Source: Candidatus Cloacimonadota bacterium
Lineage (GTDB): Bacteria; Cloacimonadota; Cloacimonadia; Cloacimonadales; Cloacimonadaceae
Assembly: GCA_018433885.1 (NCBI GenBank)
Contig: JAHDQK010000033.1
Coordinates: forward strand, 16,114-80,113
Direction of reading: 5' to 3'
Length of the DNA: 64,000 nt
Both the position numbers and the translations under genes were made by a program. Position 1 is the first letter of the stretch. The number at the start of each line of letters is the position of its first letter. A model generated the notes under the pieces. That model saw only the letters and a list, made by a program, of their open reading frames with translations. It searched no databases and was not told the DNA's origin. This document shows positions 16,651-25,682 of this stretch, one piece after another.

Positions 16651-17702
16651 GTTAGCTCACAAATAGCGTTATGTAGTTTTGAAGTTCTCTTTTCTAGGCT
16701 AAAGCGAGTGGAGATACTTTGGGAGATCGCTTGACGGTCAGCATCGGTTTCCATACATCTTTTCAAGGCTTCAATAAGCTTTTGAGGATCTCTTCTATTC
16801 AGGATAATCCCTTGATTATCGATGATTGTAGGTATTCCCGCGACGTTCGATCCGATCGGTTTGCATCCATAAAGCATGGCTTCCATGAGGGCGTTTGGCA
16901 TACCTTCGGAAATGGATGCTTGTACGTAGATATCCGTTTCACTCATGATCTGCAACACCCGGGAATGGGGTAGAGAGTGATGGATGGTGAGATTGGGCAT
17001 TAGAGGAGTATGATATTTATCTTTAACGGCATCAAGCCAGCGCGGATCAAGACCAATAAACACAAACTGCCAATCTGGAAACTCTAGTGCCGCATCCAGC
17101 ATGAGGTCATAACCTTTATTGTAAAAATCCTCAAAGCGGGGGGTGGTGCCCACACATAGGATCTGCCGGGTACGGATTGGCGGTACATACGCCGGAGCCT
17201 TGGTTGTAATACAGTTTTCCACCACGATCGCTTTGGTATGTAGATTCGGAATTAGCTTAAACAATCCTTCTGGGTGTCCGTCAGGGTTATAATATGTGTT
17301 GTTCGAACTTAGCAAAGCACTGTGATTGGCGATGATAAGATCGCAGTTCTTCAATGCCCAGGTGGCGCAAAACCGCCGGAGCGGCTTGTGGAACACCCCA
17401 TAAGCAAACTCCGGATAATGAACGGCATCGAAGCCACCTACCATCACCACAGACTTCTTTGCGCAGATTTTTGCAGCCAAAACCATCAGAAAAGCATGAT
17501 AATCTGCAAACCAACAGATTGTGAGCCTGCTGCGGAAGCTGAGTAGAACTCTTGGGATAATGCCTATTAGAGCCAGCAGATAATGCCCCTTACCTTTGGG
17601 TTGATTCAAACAATAGCTCCGGATATGCAAGAACCGCCGGAAGATGCTTTGATCCACATTGATGAACGAGCTTTCATTAGGATAGAAAAAAAGTGTCATC
17701 AT
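16647..17702 (-). CDS. Glycosyltransferase, family 4-like (GT-B)
   Basis: 351 aa. The C-terminal half has the GT4 signature around SEGMPNALMEAMLYGCKPIGSNVAGIPTII, with the E-x7-E pattern that binds the nucleotide-sugar. ILCVGTTPRFEDFYNKGYDL marks the start of the donor domain. The N-terminal half is an acceptor-binding Rossmann domain. The start overlaps the end of the flippase gene (ATGA), so it probably builds the glycan that the flippase exports. The sugar and acceptor are unknown. Confidence 0.88.
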   Translation of the reverse strand: MMTLFFYPNESSFINVDQSIFRRFLHIRSYCLNQPKGKGHYLLALIGIIPRVLLSFRSRLTICWFADYHAFLMVLAAKICAKKSVVMVGGFDAVHYPEFAYGVFHKPLRRFCATWALKNCDLIIANHSALLSSNNTYYNPDGHPEGLFKLIPNLHTKAIVVENCITTKAPAYVPPIRTRQILCVGTTPRFEDFYNKGYDLMLDAALEFPDWQFVFIGLDPRWLDAVKDKYHTPLMPNLTIHHSLPHSRVLQIMSETDIYVQASISEGMPNALMEAMLYGCKPIGSNVAGIPTIIDNQGIILNRRDPQKLIEALKRCMETDADRQAISQSISTRFSLEKRTSKLHNAICELT

Positions 17703-19162
17703 CTGTTTCCTCGCCTTATAAGCCCCTGAAGAAACTCGCCCAACATCCTGATATCGTAGTCTTTGATCACTCTCAGAATGTACGCCAGGATCAGATACAG
17801 AACCAAATACCCAGAGCCCCCCAGAATCATGCGCAGAAAAGGAGTATCTATCATCCCGCTGAGTGGAATAATGATTAAAACAGGCAGGATTGCAGCCACC
17901 AGATTCAGCGCCAGGCTAATCGGTGGGAAGAGCTCTAAAAGTTTGAGCTGCAGAGAATATCGCATTTGCCACAAATAGACGATAACAATCAACCACGAAA
18001 CCACCACAGTTGCCAGCGCTGCGCCTTTCATCCCATAAAGGCGAATAAAGAAGTAGTTCAGGATAGCGTTCAGCAAGAGCATGATGATGGAATCGATCAT
18101 TACCAGACGTGTCTTGCCCATGGCTTGGAAGACTATGCCATAGGTAGCCACTCTTAAGGGCAGGATCAACAGATAAATCCGGAAATAAAGTGCGGCAGAA
18201 GCATATACCGTGCCATACACAAAGATCATGAATTCTGTAGCAAAAAGAAAAAACACCGTGGCTAATGGAAAAACGATGATGGCGTTTTTTCTTACTGAAG
18301 CCCTATAAAGGGTAGTAAGTCCGGCAGGATCCCTGCCACTCAGATTGGGCAACAGGATGGAATTTACAGAATTGATCAAAATCCCTATCAGTGGCAGTTC
18401 CATTGCTCCCAATGAGAAAACGGCAAACTCCTCGGGCTTGAAGAATCCACTGATCATCAGTTTATCCAGTTGCACACTCAAAACACCTATCAAGAGCGAC
18501 AATCCCAAGGGAATGGTGTAAGCCAGTTGATCTTTGAACCCAGTAAAATTCGCCAGAGAAAAGGTCAATCTATGCTTTTGGATGCCAAACCATGCCCAAG
18601 CCCATTGCAAAAAAGCGGAGATCACTACAGCCCAGATAATGTATTGGATGTCCTTTAGGATCAGGGCAGCGCCCAGCACCAGCACAAAATCGCAGGAAAT
18701 ACTGAAGATGGAAAACCACGCGCTTTTTGCCGGTTGTTTGAGCCCCAGCATGATCGATGAATACATCTGGGTTACAAACATGAAAAGTGGATAGATACTG
18801 AATACGGGAAGCAGTTTACTCAGGGCGGGATTGTTGAAAGTCCCAGCTATCGCATCTCTTGCCAGCCAGATGCCAAGGGCACAAAGTACAGCCAACAGAT
18901 TAGTTACATTCATGGTGCGGCTGATGATCCGCTTCAGTTCGGTTTCATCTGATGCTTTGGGCAGAAAGTAAAGCATACTTTGCGGAAATCCCAGAAGTAA
19001 TATTCCGGAGGCAGTGGAGAAGATCAAAAACAATTGGCGATATGAACCGAGATCGGCAGGATCCAGCATACGCGCAAGGGCGATCCCGATCAGTGTCTTG
19101 ATGAAGAACCGGATAAAGTCTGCCAGAGACAACAGACCTGCTTGCCGGGAAAGTTCGCTCAC
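17699..19162 (-). CDS. Polysaccharide flippase of the MOP superfamily (Wzx/MATE-like)
   Basis: 487 aa with about 12-14 hydrophobic segments spread along its length and the N-terminal family signature IRFFIKTLIGIALARMLDPADLGSYRQ. Relatives flip lipid-linked oligosaccharides across the inner membrane. It lies between a glycosyltransferase and a glycosidase-like secreted protein in a leftward operon, which is consistent with synthesis or export of a surface polysaccharide. No polymerase (Wzy) is visible in the window. Confidence 0.88.
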   Translation of the reverse strand: MSELSRQAGLLSLADFIRFFIKTLIGIALARMLDPADLGSYRQLFLIFSTASGILLLGFPQSMLYFLPKASDETELKRIISRTMNVTNLLAVLCALGIWLARDAIAGTFNNPALSKLLPVFSIYPLFMFVTQMYSSIMLGLKQPAKSAWFSIFSISCDFVLVLGAALILKDIQYIIWAVVISAFLQWAWAWFGIQKHRLTFSLANFTGFKDQLAYTIPLGLSLLIGVLSVQLDKLMISGFFKPEEFAVFSLGAMELPLIGILINSVNSILLPNLSGRDPAGLTTLYRASVRKNAIIVFPLATVFFLFATEFMIFVYGTVYASAALYFRIYLLILPLRVATYGIVFQAMGKTRLVMIDSIIMLLLNAILNYFFIRLYGMKGAALATVVVSWLIVIVYLWQMRYSLQLKLLELFPPISLALNLVAAILPVLIIIPLSGMIDTPFLRMILGGSGYLVLYLILAYILRVIKDYDIRMLGEFLQGLIRRGNR

Positions 19163-20593
19163 CTACAACTCTCCTAAATGGAGTGGAACATAGTAACTTA
19201 TCGGAGCTTCTTCCCGATAAACCTTCAGGATGTATGTTCCGGGAGGGATTTTGGTACCCTCCTTAGTTTCGCCACTCCAATACAGCTCATTTAATCCTGT
19301 GTTAAAAACGCGTTGTTTATCATGCAGAACATCATTGAAGAGGTTGAGGATTTCGATATTCCATCGCCCTTCGGAGGGAACTGAAAGCTGGATTACATAG
19401 CTACCGGCAACGATGCTGACAGATGCATCCGGGCTGAGAGGTATTTCTGCAAGCTCTTCCACGGTAGGTTCCGGGATTTGTTCCAGAGCCGGAAAGGCGA
19501 GATTTGTGAGGCTGGTAAGAGCCTGGTTTTTGATGATCCCATCGTAACTGAAGAGGGCGATCCCCGCAAAACCTCCTTCCCGGATCAAAGCGATCCTTTT
19601 ATTGATGTGCGAGACGTTATAGCTGGGGCTATCCAGCGGCATCAGGGATTTCCCCTTGGCATCCCAAGCGCGGAGCCCGATTACCAGTTTATCATCCTTG
19701 TGCTCGTTCTTCATGCTAGCCAGCTGGTTACGGAAGTTTTCGTAATCCAAATGATATGCCATAGGGTAGATGCGATCGATGATTCCCTTGTTCAGCCAAT
19801 CGTACCAATCTTGAGCATAAGCTGTTCTCGCGTCGTTAATGTTTGAAAACACGGCTGCTGTAAGGAGCATCTTGGGGTTGATGCTTTTTATTCGCTGATA
19901 GCACTTCTCTACAAATTCGGTTACTTGTTGGGTGCGCCATTGATTCCAGCTCAAAAGCTCGCCTTCGCGGATGGATTCTTGATATCTATTCACAGATATT
20001 GGGTGATAACCCCATGCTGAACTGGGATAGCGGATGTAATCCAGATGCAAACCGTCCAACTCCGGATAACCATACACGATATCACTGAAAACATCCAAGA
20101 GATATTCCTGGACTTCGGGGATGCCAGGATCGATAAAGTAGCCAAACTGTTCAGAGGAGCGCATCTGTCTGCCATCTTTATCGTGGGTAATCCACTCTGG
20201 ATGGTTGTTATATATGTGGTTGATTGCCACATACTCGCGAGCGGTGGGAGTTGCATTGAAGACAATCACCCATGCCTGCACTTTCAGGTTCTTGTTCTTG
20301 GCAGCATAGATAGTATATTCCAGGGGGTCAAACGATGGATCCTTCAGGATATAGCTCCGCGGTTCCGGATTGAAAAATCTATCGCCTTTCCGATTTGGGC
20401 GATACAGCGCATCTGAACGATAGCGTACTTCTACCAATAGCTCCGTTTGATTTGCCGCAATAGCGTCCTCGATTACTTGATCTATCTGGCTGGGGCTGGT
20501 GATGTTCCAAGGCAGAACCCACAGCGAGCGGATTTCTGCAGATAGACTAAAGATAGTCGAAAGTAGCAAAATTAACAGATATCTCTTCATCAA
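19163..20593 (-). CDS. GHL10-type glycoside hydrolase with FlgD-like C-terminal domain
   Basis: 476 aa. Signal peptide (MMKRYLLILLLSTIFSLSA). The catalytic-type (beta/alpha)8 domain runs from EIRSLWVLPWNI to about residue 370, with QAWVIVFNATP, IDPGIPEVQEYLLDVFSDIV and DGLHLDYIRYPSSAWGY, as in the GHL10/DUF187 family. The C-terminal 95 residues (IEILNLFNDVLHD, LYWSGETKEGTKIPPGTYILKVY) form a FlgD-like Ig domain used for sorting or anchoring at the surface. It probably trims an envelope or environmental glycan. The start overlaps the xseA stop (ATGA). Confidence 0.88.
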   Translation of the reverse strand: MMKRYLLILLLSTIFSLSAEIRSLWVLPWNITSPSQIDQVIEDAIAANQTELLVEVRYRSDALYRPNRKGDRFFNPEPRSYILKDPSFDPLEYTIYAAKNKNLKVQAWVIVFNATPTAREYVAINHIYNNHPEWITHDKDGRQMRSSEQFGYFIDPGIPEVQEYLLDVFSDIVYGYPELDGLHLDYIRYPSSAWGYHPISVNRYQESIREGELLSWNQWRTQQVTEFVEKCYQRIKSINPKMLLTAAVFSNINDARTAYAQDWYDWLNKGIIDRIYPMAYHLDYENFRNQLASMKNEHKDDKLVIGLRAWDAKGKSLMPLDSPSYNVSHINKRIALIREGGFAGIALFSYDGIIKNQALTSLTNLAFPALEQIPEPTVEELAEIPLSPDASVSIVAGSYVIQLSVPSEGRWNIEILNLFNDVLHDKQRVFNTGLNELYWSGETKEGTKIPPGTYILKVYREEAPISYYVPLHLGEL

Positions 20594-21918
20594 TCCTCCG
20601 CAACCACCACATTTTTGGATCCGTCAGACACCATTAGCTGTAGAACATCTCCCGGGGCAAGGTCTTTGATGCTTTTTACTGCTTTACCGTCTTTGATTGC
20701 CAAAGCCCATCCTTTCTTCAACATGGTATCCGGGGCGAGCTGTGCCAGAAGTCCAGCTTTTGCGTTTAGCTCCAGGTTCTTGTCCGATATATATTTATCC
20801 TTGATCATCCGCATGCTGTTTGCATTGTTTAGCAGTTGCTGTTTTCCCCGTTCAATACTTCCCATAATACGGTACTCCATACTGCTTTGTAAACGTTGCT
20901 CCAATCTCTGTAGCGATATCTGAGGTTCGCGGATTAGGTGTTTGATGTTTGTAAGAGCCAATTCCGCCATGTCGAAACGTTGTTGATAATCCTGCCAAAG
21001 CCTTTGGGGATGATACTTGGAAAGCTGCATCCAAAGCTCGCTAACTGCGTGCTTCCCCTCTGTAGTGGAGTTTCTGGCAGCCATGCGCAAGCGTTGCTCA
21101 ATGGAAGCCAAATAGGTCAGCAGGTCAGTGCGGTTGGGAACGGCAATCTCTGCGGCTGCGGAGGGTGTGGGTGCCCGGAGGTCTGCTACAAAATCGCTGA
21201 TGCTGAAATCTATTTCGTGGCCTACTGCGGAGATTATGGGAATCCGGGATGCGAAGATAGCTCGTGCCAGGGATTCATCGTTGAAGCAAAATAGATCTTC
21301 CTGAGATCCTCCGCCACGGGTGAGGATAATCAGATCCACAGGTTGCACTTCATTGAAGTATCGGATTCCTTGGATCAGGGTCTTTGCGGCTTCATTGCCT
21401 TGTACGGTAGCTGGAAAAACAAATGCCTGCACGGGATAACGTCTGTTCAGGATGTTTGAAATATCTTGCAGAGCAGCTCCGGTGGGGGAGGTTACTATTC
21501 CGATAGTTTCGGGATATTTGGGGAGCGGTTTCTTATGGATCGATTCAAAGAGCCCCTCAGTTTGGAGTTTCTTCTTCAGGGCGTCTATTCTCGCTTGCAT
21601 TTCTCCCAATCCGGCTTGTAGCATCGAGCTTACGTTCAGGTTGTAACTACCGCCTTTTTCATAGAGCGTTAGCCTTCCAAAACATACCACACTTTGCCCA
21701 TCAGAAGGTTTAAACCCGATCTGATAATTAGAGTTCCGGAAGAATGTACACCTCAAGGTGGCATATTCATCCTTAAGGTTGAAGTACATGTGCCCGGAGC
21801 TGTGATGCACAAAGTTCGAGATTTCACCCTTTACATAAAGGGCATCTATGCTGCTCTCGATCACCTGGCGCAGATGCCGTGTGATCTCAAAAACGCTGAA
21901 TACTTGAAGATTTTCCAT
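20590..21918 (-). CDS. xseA: Exodeoxyribonuclease VII large subunit
   Basis: 442 aa, full length. N-terminal OB-fold (EISNFVHHSSGHMYFNLKDEYATLRCTFF), then the catalytic domain with PETIGIVTSPTGAALQDI, DLIILTRGGGSQEDLFCFNDESLARAI, VGHEIDFSISDFVADLRAPTPSAAAE, then a long coiled coil and a C-terminal RGWALAIKDGK-like segment (KKGWALA). It degrades single-stranded DNA from both ends together with XseB, whose gene is not in the window. It is the first gene of the leftward operon that continues with the glycosidase. Confidence 0.96.
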   Translation of the reverse strand: MENLQVFSVFEITRHLRQVIESSIDALYVKGEISNFVHHSSGHMYFNLKDEYATLRCTFFRNSNYQIGFKPSDGQSVVCFGRLTLYEKGGSYNLNVSSMLQAGLGEMQARIDALKKKLQTEGLFESIHKKPLPKYPETIGIVTSPTGAALQDISNILNRRYPVQAFVFPATVQGNEAAKTLIQGIRYFNEVQPVDLIILTRGGGSQEDLFCFNDESLARAIFASRIPIISAVGHEIDFSISDFVADLRAPTPSAAAEIAVPNRTDLLTYLASIEQRLRMAARNSTTEGKHAVSELWMQLSKYHPQRLWQDYQQRFDMAELALTNIKHLIREPQISLQRLEQRLQSSMEYRIMGSIERGKQQLLNNANSMRMIKDKYISDKNLELNAKAGLLAQLAPDTMLKKGWALAIKDGKAVKSIKDLAPGDVLQLMVSDGSKNVVVAED

Positions 21919-22009
21919 AGAAACGCAGTAAATGGATACAAAGGAAATTTGTCAATATCAAAGCAAAGCTCCAAGATTCCCTGTTCACAGAATATCCTCC
22001 GATACTCAT

Positions 22010-22096
22010 CCCCATTTTGCAAACAAGTGCCGTTGCAGTCTTCTTCCAGTGTGGACTGCATCAAGACGGCATCGGCACTGCTTTGGGCAAAGGGGG
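22010..22096 (-). repeat. Intergenic repeat, copy 2 (CCCCATT...AATGGGG family, inverted)
   Basis: 87 bp between the xseA start and the end of the nitroreductase gene. On the plus strand it begins CCCCATT (22010-22016) and ends in AGGGGG (22091-22096). Its reverse complement aligns with the copy at 38665-38750 through the shared tract GCAGTxxCxATGCCGTxTTGA and the common end AATGGGGATGA. It can fold internally: GTGCCG and TGCAGTC in the left half face GACTGCA and CGGCAC in the right half. Confidence 0.55.
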
Positions 22097-22101
22097 TGAG
22101 C

Positions 22102-22668
22102 TTATCTATTGAGGATCAATGTGTCCAGAATGCGTTTGGGTACGTGATGCCGGTCGCGTTCGTCGCGCCAGTACTCGATGTTATCGCCAGGACTGAGGTC
22201 GTCGATCACAACTTCCTCAGCAGGAACTCCCAGTGCCAAAACGAGAGCGATTTCGTAGTCATTTGGGATGCCTTGCACTTGGTGGAGTTTTTCGCGATCC
22301 ACTGCTGCGATCATGCACCCTCCCAGCCCAATCTCCGTGGCGCCCAGCATGATGCTCTGACAAGCGATACCGGTATCGATATAGCTGTATTTAGAACAGT
22401 TTATGGGAGTAAGAACGATGATGTAGGCAGCAGGTCGCTCGCCTTCCAAGGGACCATCCCACTGTTTTAGATAATTCGCCCATTTCAGGCATTTAAAGAC
22501 TTCCGAGTTCGGAGAATCAATCAGCCAAAAACGCAGATTTTGCAAGTTGGCGGCGCTGGGGGAGAGGCGTGCCAGCTCTACCAGTTCCCGCAAAGTTTGT
22601 TTGCTGATCACAGTTCCTTGTTCGAATCTTCTAAAACTTCTGTTTCGCACTACTAGTTGACGCATCAT
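22102..22668 (-). CDS. Nitroreductase family protein
   Basis: 188 aa, FMN-dependent. The N-terminal RNRSFRRFEQGTVISKQTLRELVELARLSPSAANLQNLRF contains the R-S-x-R phosphate-binding motif and the SPSAxNxQ loop. The C-terminal GLGGCMIAAVDREKL and ALGVPAEE segments complete the fold. The substrate is unknown. The protein is shorter than NfsB-type enzymes, as is usual for the small clostridial-type group in anaerobes. It probably has its own promoter in the 120-bp gap from the MutL-like gene. Confidence 0.9.
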   Translation of the reverse strand: MMRQLVVRNRSFRRFEQGTVISKQTLRELVELARLSPSAANLQNLRFWLIDSPNSEVFKCLKWANYLKQWDGPLEGERPAAYIIVLTPINCSKYSYIDTGIACQSIMLGATEIGLGGCMIAAVDREKLHQVQGIPNDYEIALVLALGVPAEEVVIDDLSPGDNIEYWRDERDRHHVPKRILDTLILNR

Positions 22669-22789
22669 CTTTCACCTCCAGAAATGTGTTTCTTAAAATC
22701 AAGATAATCCAACAGATATCCTATCCCACAAGTTCTTTGTTACTTATGTACATATCCGGTGGGATTTCGCTTCGCTTAATCGAAAGTAA

Positions 22790-25636
22790 TCAACTATCGA
22801 TGATATTTATACTGGCTCTTACTACTCCTGCCCGGATGCGAGTGTGAGGATCCACCATGCAAAGCTTCCCGTGGTTTTCTCTCATAAAAGCAAGTTGATG
22901 CGGCATGTAGTTGAGCTCTCCAAAACCCTGGACAAGAATCAAACTTGCAGGCAAAACCTCCTGCCCCGTATTGATAACCCCGGGTTCCAAGCCAAGATAA
23001 TCCGCGAGTACGGATTCCTGAAGTGCCGGACAAATGATCGCAACTGCTGTTTTTGCCAGATGTTGTAACTGATTGAGATCTGGCATAAATCGGCAGACAA
23101 TAATGCTGTTTTGAGGGATGGTGCCGGAGGATGCATCCTCCAGCCAGTGCAAGATGCCATGCACCGCCTTGCCCCAGCCAATGCTTGCTTCCAAGCGTTT
23201 GCCGTGGTATTCGATTTGGATGGCTTTATTTTGCTCTACTTCTCTTACCACACCCTTCACATGTGCTGGGTAAAGGTACGGTTTGCTCTGATATTGCAAT
23301 ACAATCTCCGCTGTTCTGGGATTAAACTCGATCACTTTACCGGTGATGGGGCTGTTCACGAATGTTACCTGACCTGAAGCGATATTTTTCGCCAGGATAT
23401 CGCCCTCATATACAAATTCTCCTACTTGCTTGTTTAAAAATCTGGCAGCCATTCGCGGTTTGACGCCCATCTTTTCAGCAAGATTGATGTTCACTGGTTT
23501 GTCGCTGTACTTCTGAATCTCGGAAAGCACCAGGAGGCAGGCTTTGTAATCGATAAATTCCACTTTTCCGCGAACTGGAGAATGGCGGGGTGTGTTTAGC
23601 CCCATCTCTGGGATAGCCTTCCGCAGCACTTGCGAATAGGTTACTTCGTCTCCGGTTTGTACGGTGATGGCGTTTCTGGAGGCTGTTTCAGCGATGGGAG
23701 AATTACTTGAATTCATGTTCACCACGAACAATCGCGGTGGTTCGTAGCGATTCTGGGCTACAATATCATCGGGCGAGACATTGTCTCCCACTTGATACAT
23801 AATATCACCATTATAGGGCAGGTCCACTTCGTATGTGTATGTGCCATCTATCTCCCGGGAATGGTTCTCGAAAGAGGTGGGATTGCCTTCGGTTTCGTAT
23901 AGTCCCAAGATATCCTCAATTCTGGGATCGAATTTTTCCAGATCAAAGCGAGTGTCTATGATTATTGGGAGGTCTGTGTTCAGCTCGATTTGTGTGGTAT
24001 CGCCATCGATCATGCATTTTTTCTGGGCAACCAAGCGCAGTGTTCTCCCCTTCATTGCAGGTAAATATTCCACTTTGTCTGTTTTGACAATCATCTTCTT
24101 GCCATCGCTATTTTCCACTTGCAAAACAGGAAATCCTTTTTTGGGTGGGAAGATTGGGCGTATATGAATCGCCAGTCGCTTGATGCACTCATTGCTAAGC
24201 AGCTCTTGGGCAGAAGCTTCGTTTACCGTGGATAACACCCCCAAATGCGGGCTGATAAAGTGTTGATCAATTGCCAGTTCCGTAATGCCAACAGGCTGGA
24301 ACCCACTAATCAATATATCGATGCATTCATTGGAACCCGGAGCATGAGCAAAGACACCTCCAGCTCCGATTACCACATTGATGTCGCTAGGGTAAAAGTA
24401 ATATAACTTCTCGTTTTCGATATAGTTGAACTTCTGTTCGTATTTATCTTTTCCGTTTTTTTTTAAAGCATCTAGGTAGCCTATCTTCTTGGTGTTGTAA
24501 TGCATCATCTGGTGTTGGATAAAGGAGTGTTTGATGGCGCATTTAGCGAGGGCGTGTTCTATGCGGAATTCCTTGGCGCTTCCGGGATTCATAGTAGGGT
24601 ACAAGGTCTTGTTACCGGTGTAATTTCGCAGTTCAGCTTCAGAAATACTTTCTGGTAAGAATTTGAGCACCGAGGGTATATCGCTCTCCTTCAGCACATT
24701 CAATGCGCTGTAGCTCATGCCAAGGTTTGCGCTTACAGTCCTCTGATAGTGACCGTTGATACGCGTAAAGACGTCTGTTGTTGCGCCTCCGATATCGAAT
24801 AGGATGGAGTTTCTTGGGGCATCCTGCTCCATGATGCCCAAGCTTTGCATTACTCCCGCAGGTGTAGGCAGGATTGCGGAACTCACAATGTTTATTAGAT
24901 CCCCATAGCCAGGAGCACGTTCCATTACGTTTTCCATGAACAAGGTTTGGATGATTTCCTGGGTGGGTTTCAGGTTTTCTTCATTGATCTTGGGACGCAG
25001 ATTGGGCATGATGTGCAGATCAAAATCCTTGGAGATCATTCCAGTAATCATCTCGGTCGCGTCCTTATTCCCGGCGTAAATAGCGGGGATTTTTACACTG
25101 GTGCTGAATTTTGGCATCGGTTTGGCAATTCGTAAAATCTCTGCTAACCGGAGAACTGTGCTGATGGCTCCGCCATCTGTTCCCCCACAGAGAAGGATCA
25201 TGTCCGGACGCAGGTTTCTCATGGCAAGCATTTGCTCCACGGAACTGCGGCGATCATCGATCGCAAACACATCTAGGATTATCCCCCCAGCGCCGTAGGC
25301 AGCACGTTTGGCACTACTTGCGCTATCAAACAGAGTTAGCCCTATCACCAATATCTGCAAGCCACCGCCTGCGCTGCTGGTGCTGAGATACTCCACCTCC
25401 GGGGCAAAGATCAGCTCATGAGGGTTTGCAGAGGGAGATAAAAGGGGGATTTGGCATCGTGATTCAAGGTTTTTTACCGCATTGAATACTCCGATTTTTA
25501 CATCGTTATCGGGAGCTTCCACAGTAGTGTTTGCGTGTTGGATGCCTATGAGTTTGATACCCAATCGATCGATCAGGACAGCCTTGGTGGTGGTAGATCC
25601 GATGTCTGTAATCAAGGTGTATCTTGTTTCTTTCAT
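22790..25636 (-). CDS. MutL/GlmL-like ASKHA ATPase with large C-terminal extension
   Basis: 948 aa from the ATG at 25636, which is preceded by AAAGGAAAGG. A start 54 bp upstream lies before this site. The N-terminal half is like GlmL/MutL, found beside B12-dependent carbon-skeleton and amino mutases: phosphate loop TDIGSTTTKAVLID (9-22), LCGGTDGGAISTVLRLAEIL, and FDIGGATTDVFTRING. GlmL proteins are about 460 aa and are proposed chaperones or reactivators. This protein adds about 400 residues, including PEMGLNTPRHSPVRGKVEF and SPITGKVIEFNPRTAEIVL, which look like beta-rich hybrid or carrier-like folds. No mutase gene lies in the window, so the partner is unknown. An ornithine/lysine aminomutase or methylaspartate mutase is a reasonable guess. 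Confidence 0.82.
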   Translation of the reverse strand: MKETRYTLITDIGSTTTKAVLIDRLGIKLIGIQHANTTVEAPDNDVKIGVFNAVKNLESRCQIPLLSPSANPHELIFAPEVEYLSTSSAGGGLQILVIGLTLFDSASSAKRAAYGAGGIILDVFAIDDRRSSVEQMLAMRNLRPDMILLCGGTDGGAISTVLRLAEILRIAKPMPKFSTSVKIPAIYAGNKDATEMITGMISKDFDLHIMPNLRPKINEENLKPTQEIIQTLFMENVMERAPGYGDLINIVSSAILPTPAGVMQSLGIMEQDAPRNSILFDIGGATTDVFTRINGHYQRTVSANLGMSYSALNVLKESDIPSVLKFLPESISEAELRNYTGNKTLYPTMNPGSAKEFRIEHALAKCAIKHSFIQHQMMHYNTKKIGYLDALKKNGKDKYEQKFNYIENEKLYYFYPSDINVVIGAGGVFAHAPGSNECIDILISGFQPVGITELAIDQHFISPHLGVLSTVNEASAQELLSNECIKRLAIHIRPIFPPKKGFPVLQVENSDGKKMIVKTDKVEYLPAMKGRTLRLVAQKKCMIDGDTTQIELNTDLPIIIDTRFDLEKFDPRIEDILGLYETEGNPTSFENHSREIDGTYTYEVDLPYNGDIMYQVGDNVSPDDIVAQNRYEPPRLFVVNMNSSNSPIAETASRNAITVQTGDEVTYSQVLRKAIPEMGLNTPRHSPVRGKVEFIDYKACLLVLSEIQKYSDKPVNINLAEKMGVKPRMAARFLNKQVGEFVYEGDILAKNIASGQVTFVNSPITGKVIEFNPRTAEIVLQYQSKPYLYPAHVKGVVREVEQNKAIQIEYHGKRLEASIGWGKAVHGILHWLEDASSGTIPQNSIIVCRFMPDLNQLQHLAKTAVAIICPALQESVLADYLGLEPGVINTGQEVLPASLILVQGFGELNYMPHQLAFMRENHGKLCMVDPHTRIRAGVVRASINIIDS

Positions 25637-25682
25637 GATGCCTTTCCTTTCTTTAGTTCGAGGTAAACCTGTACTCCCATTT

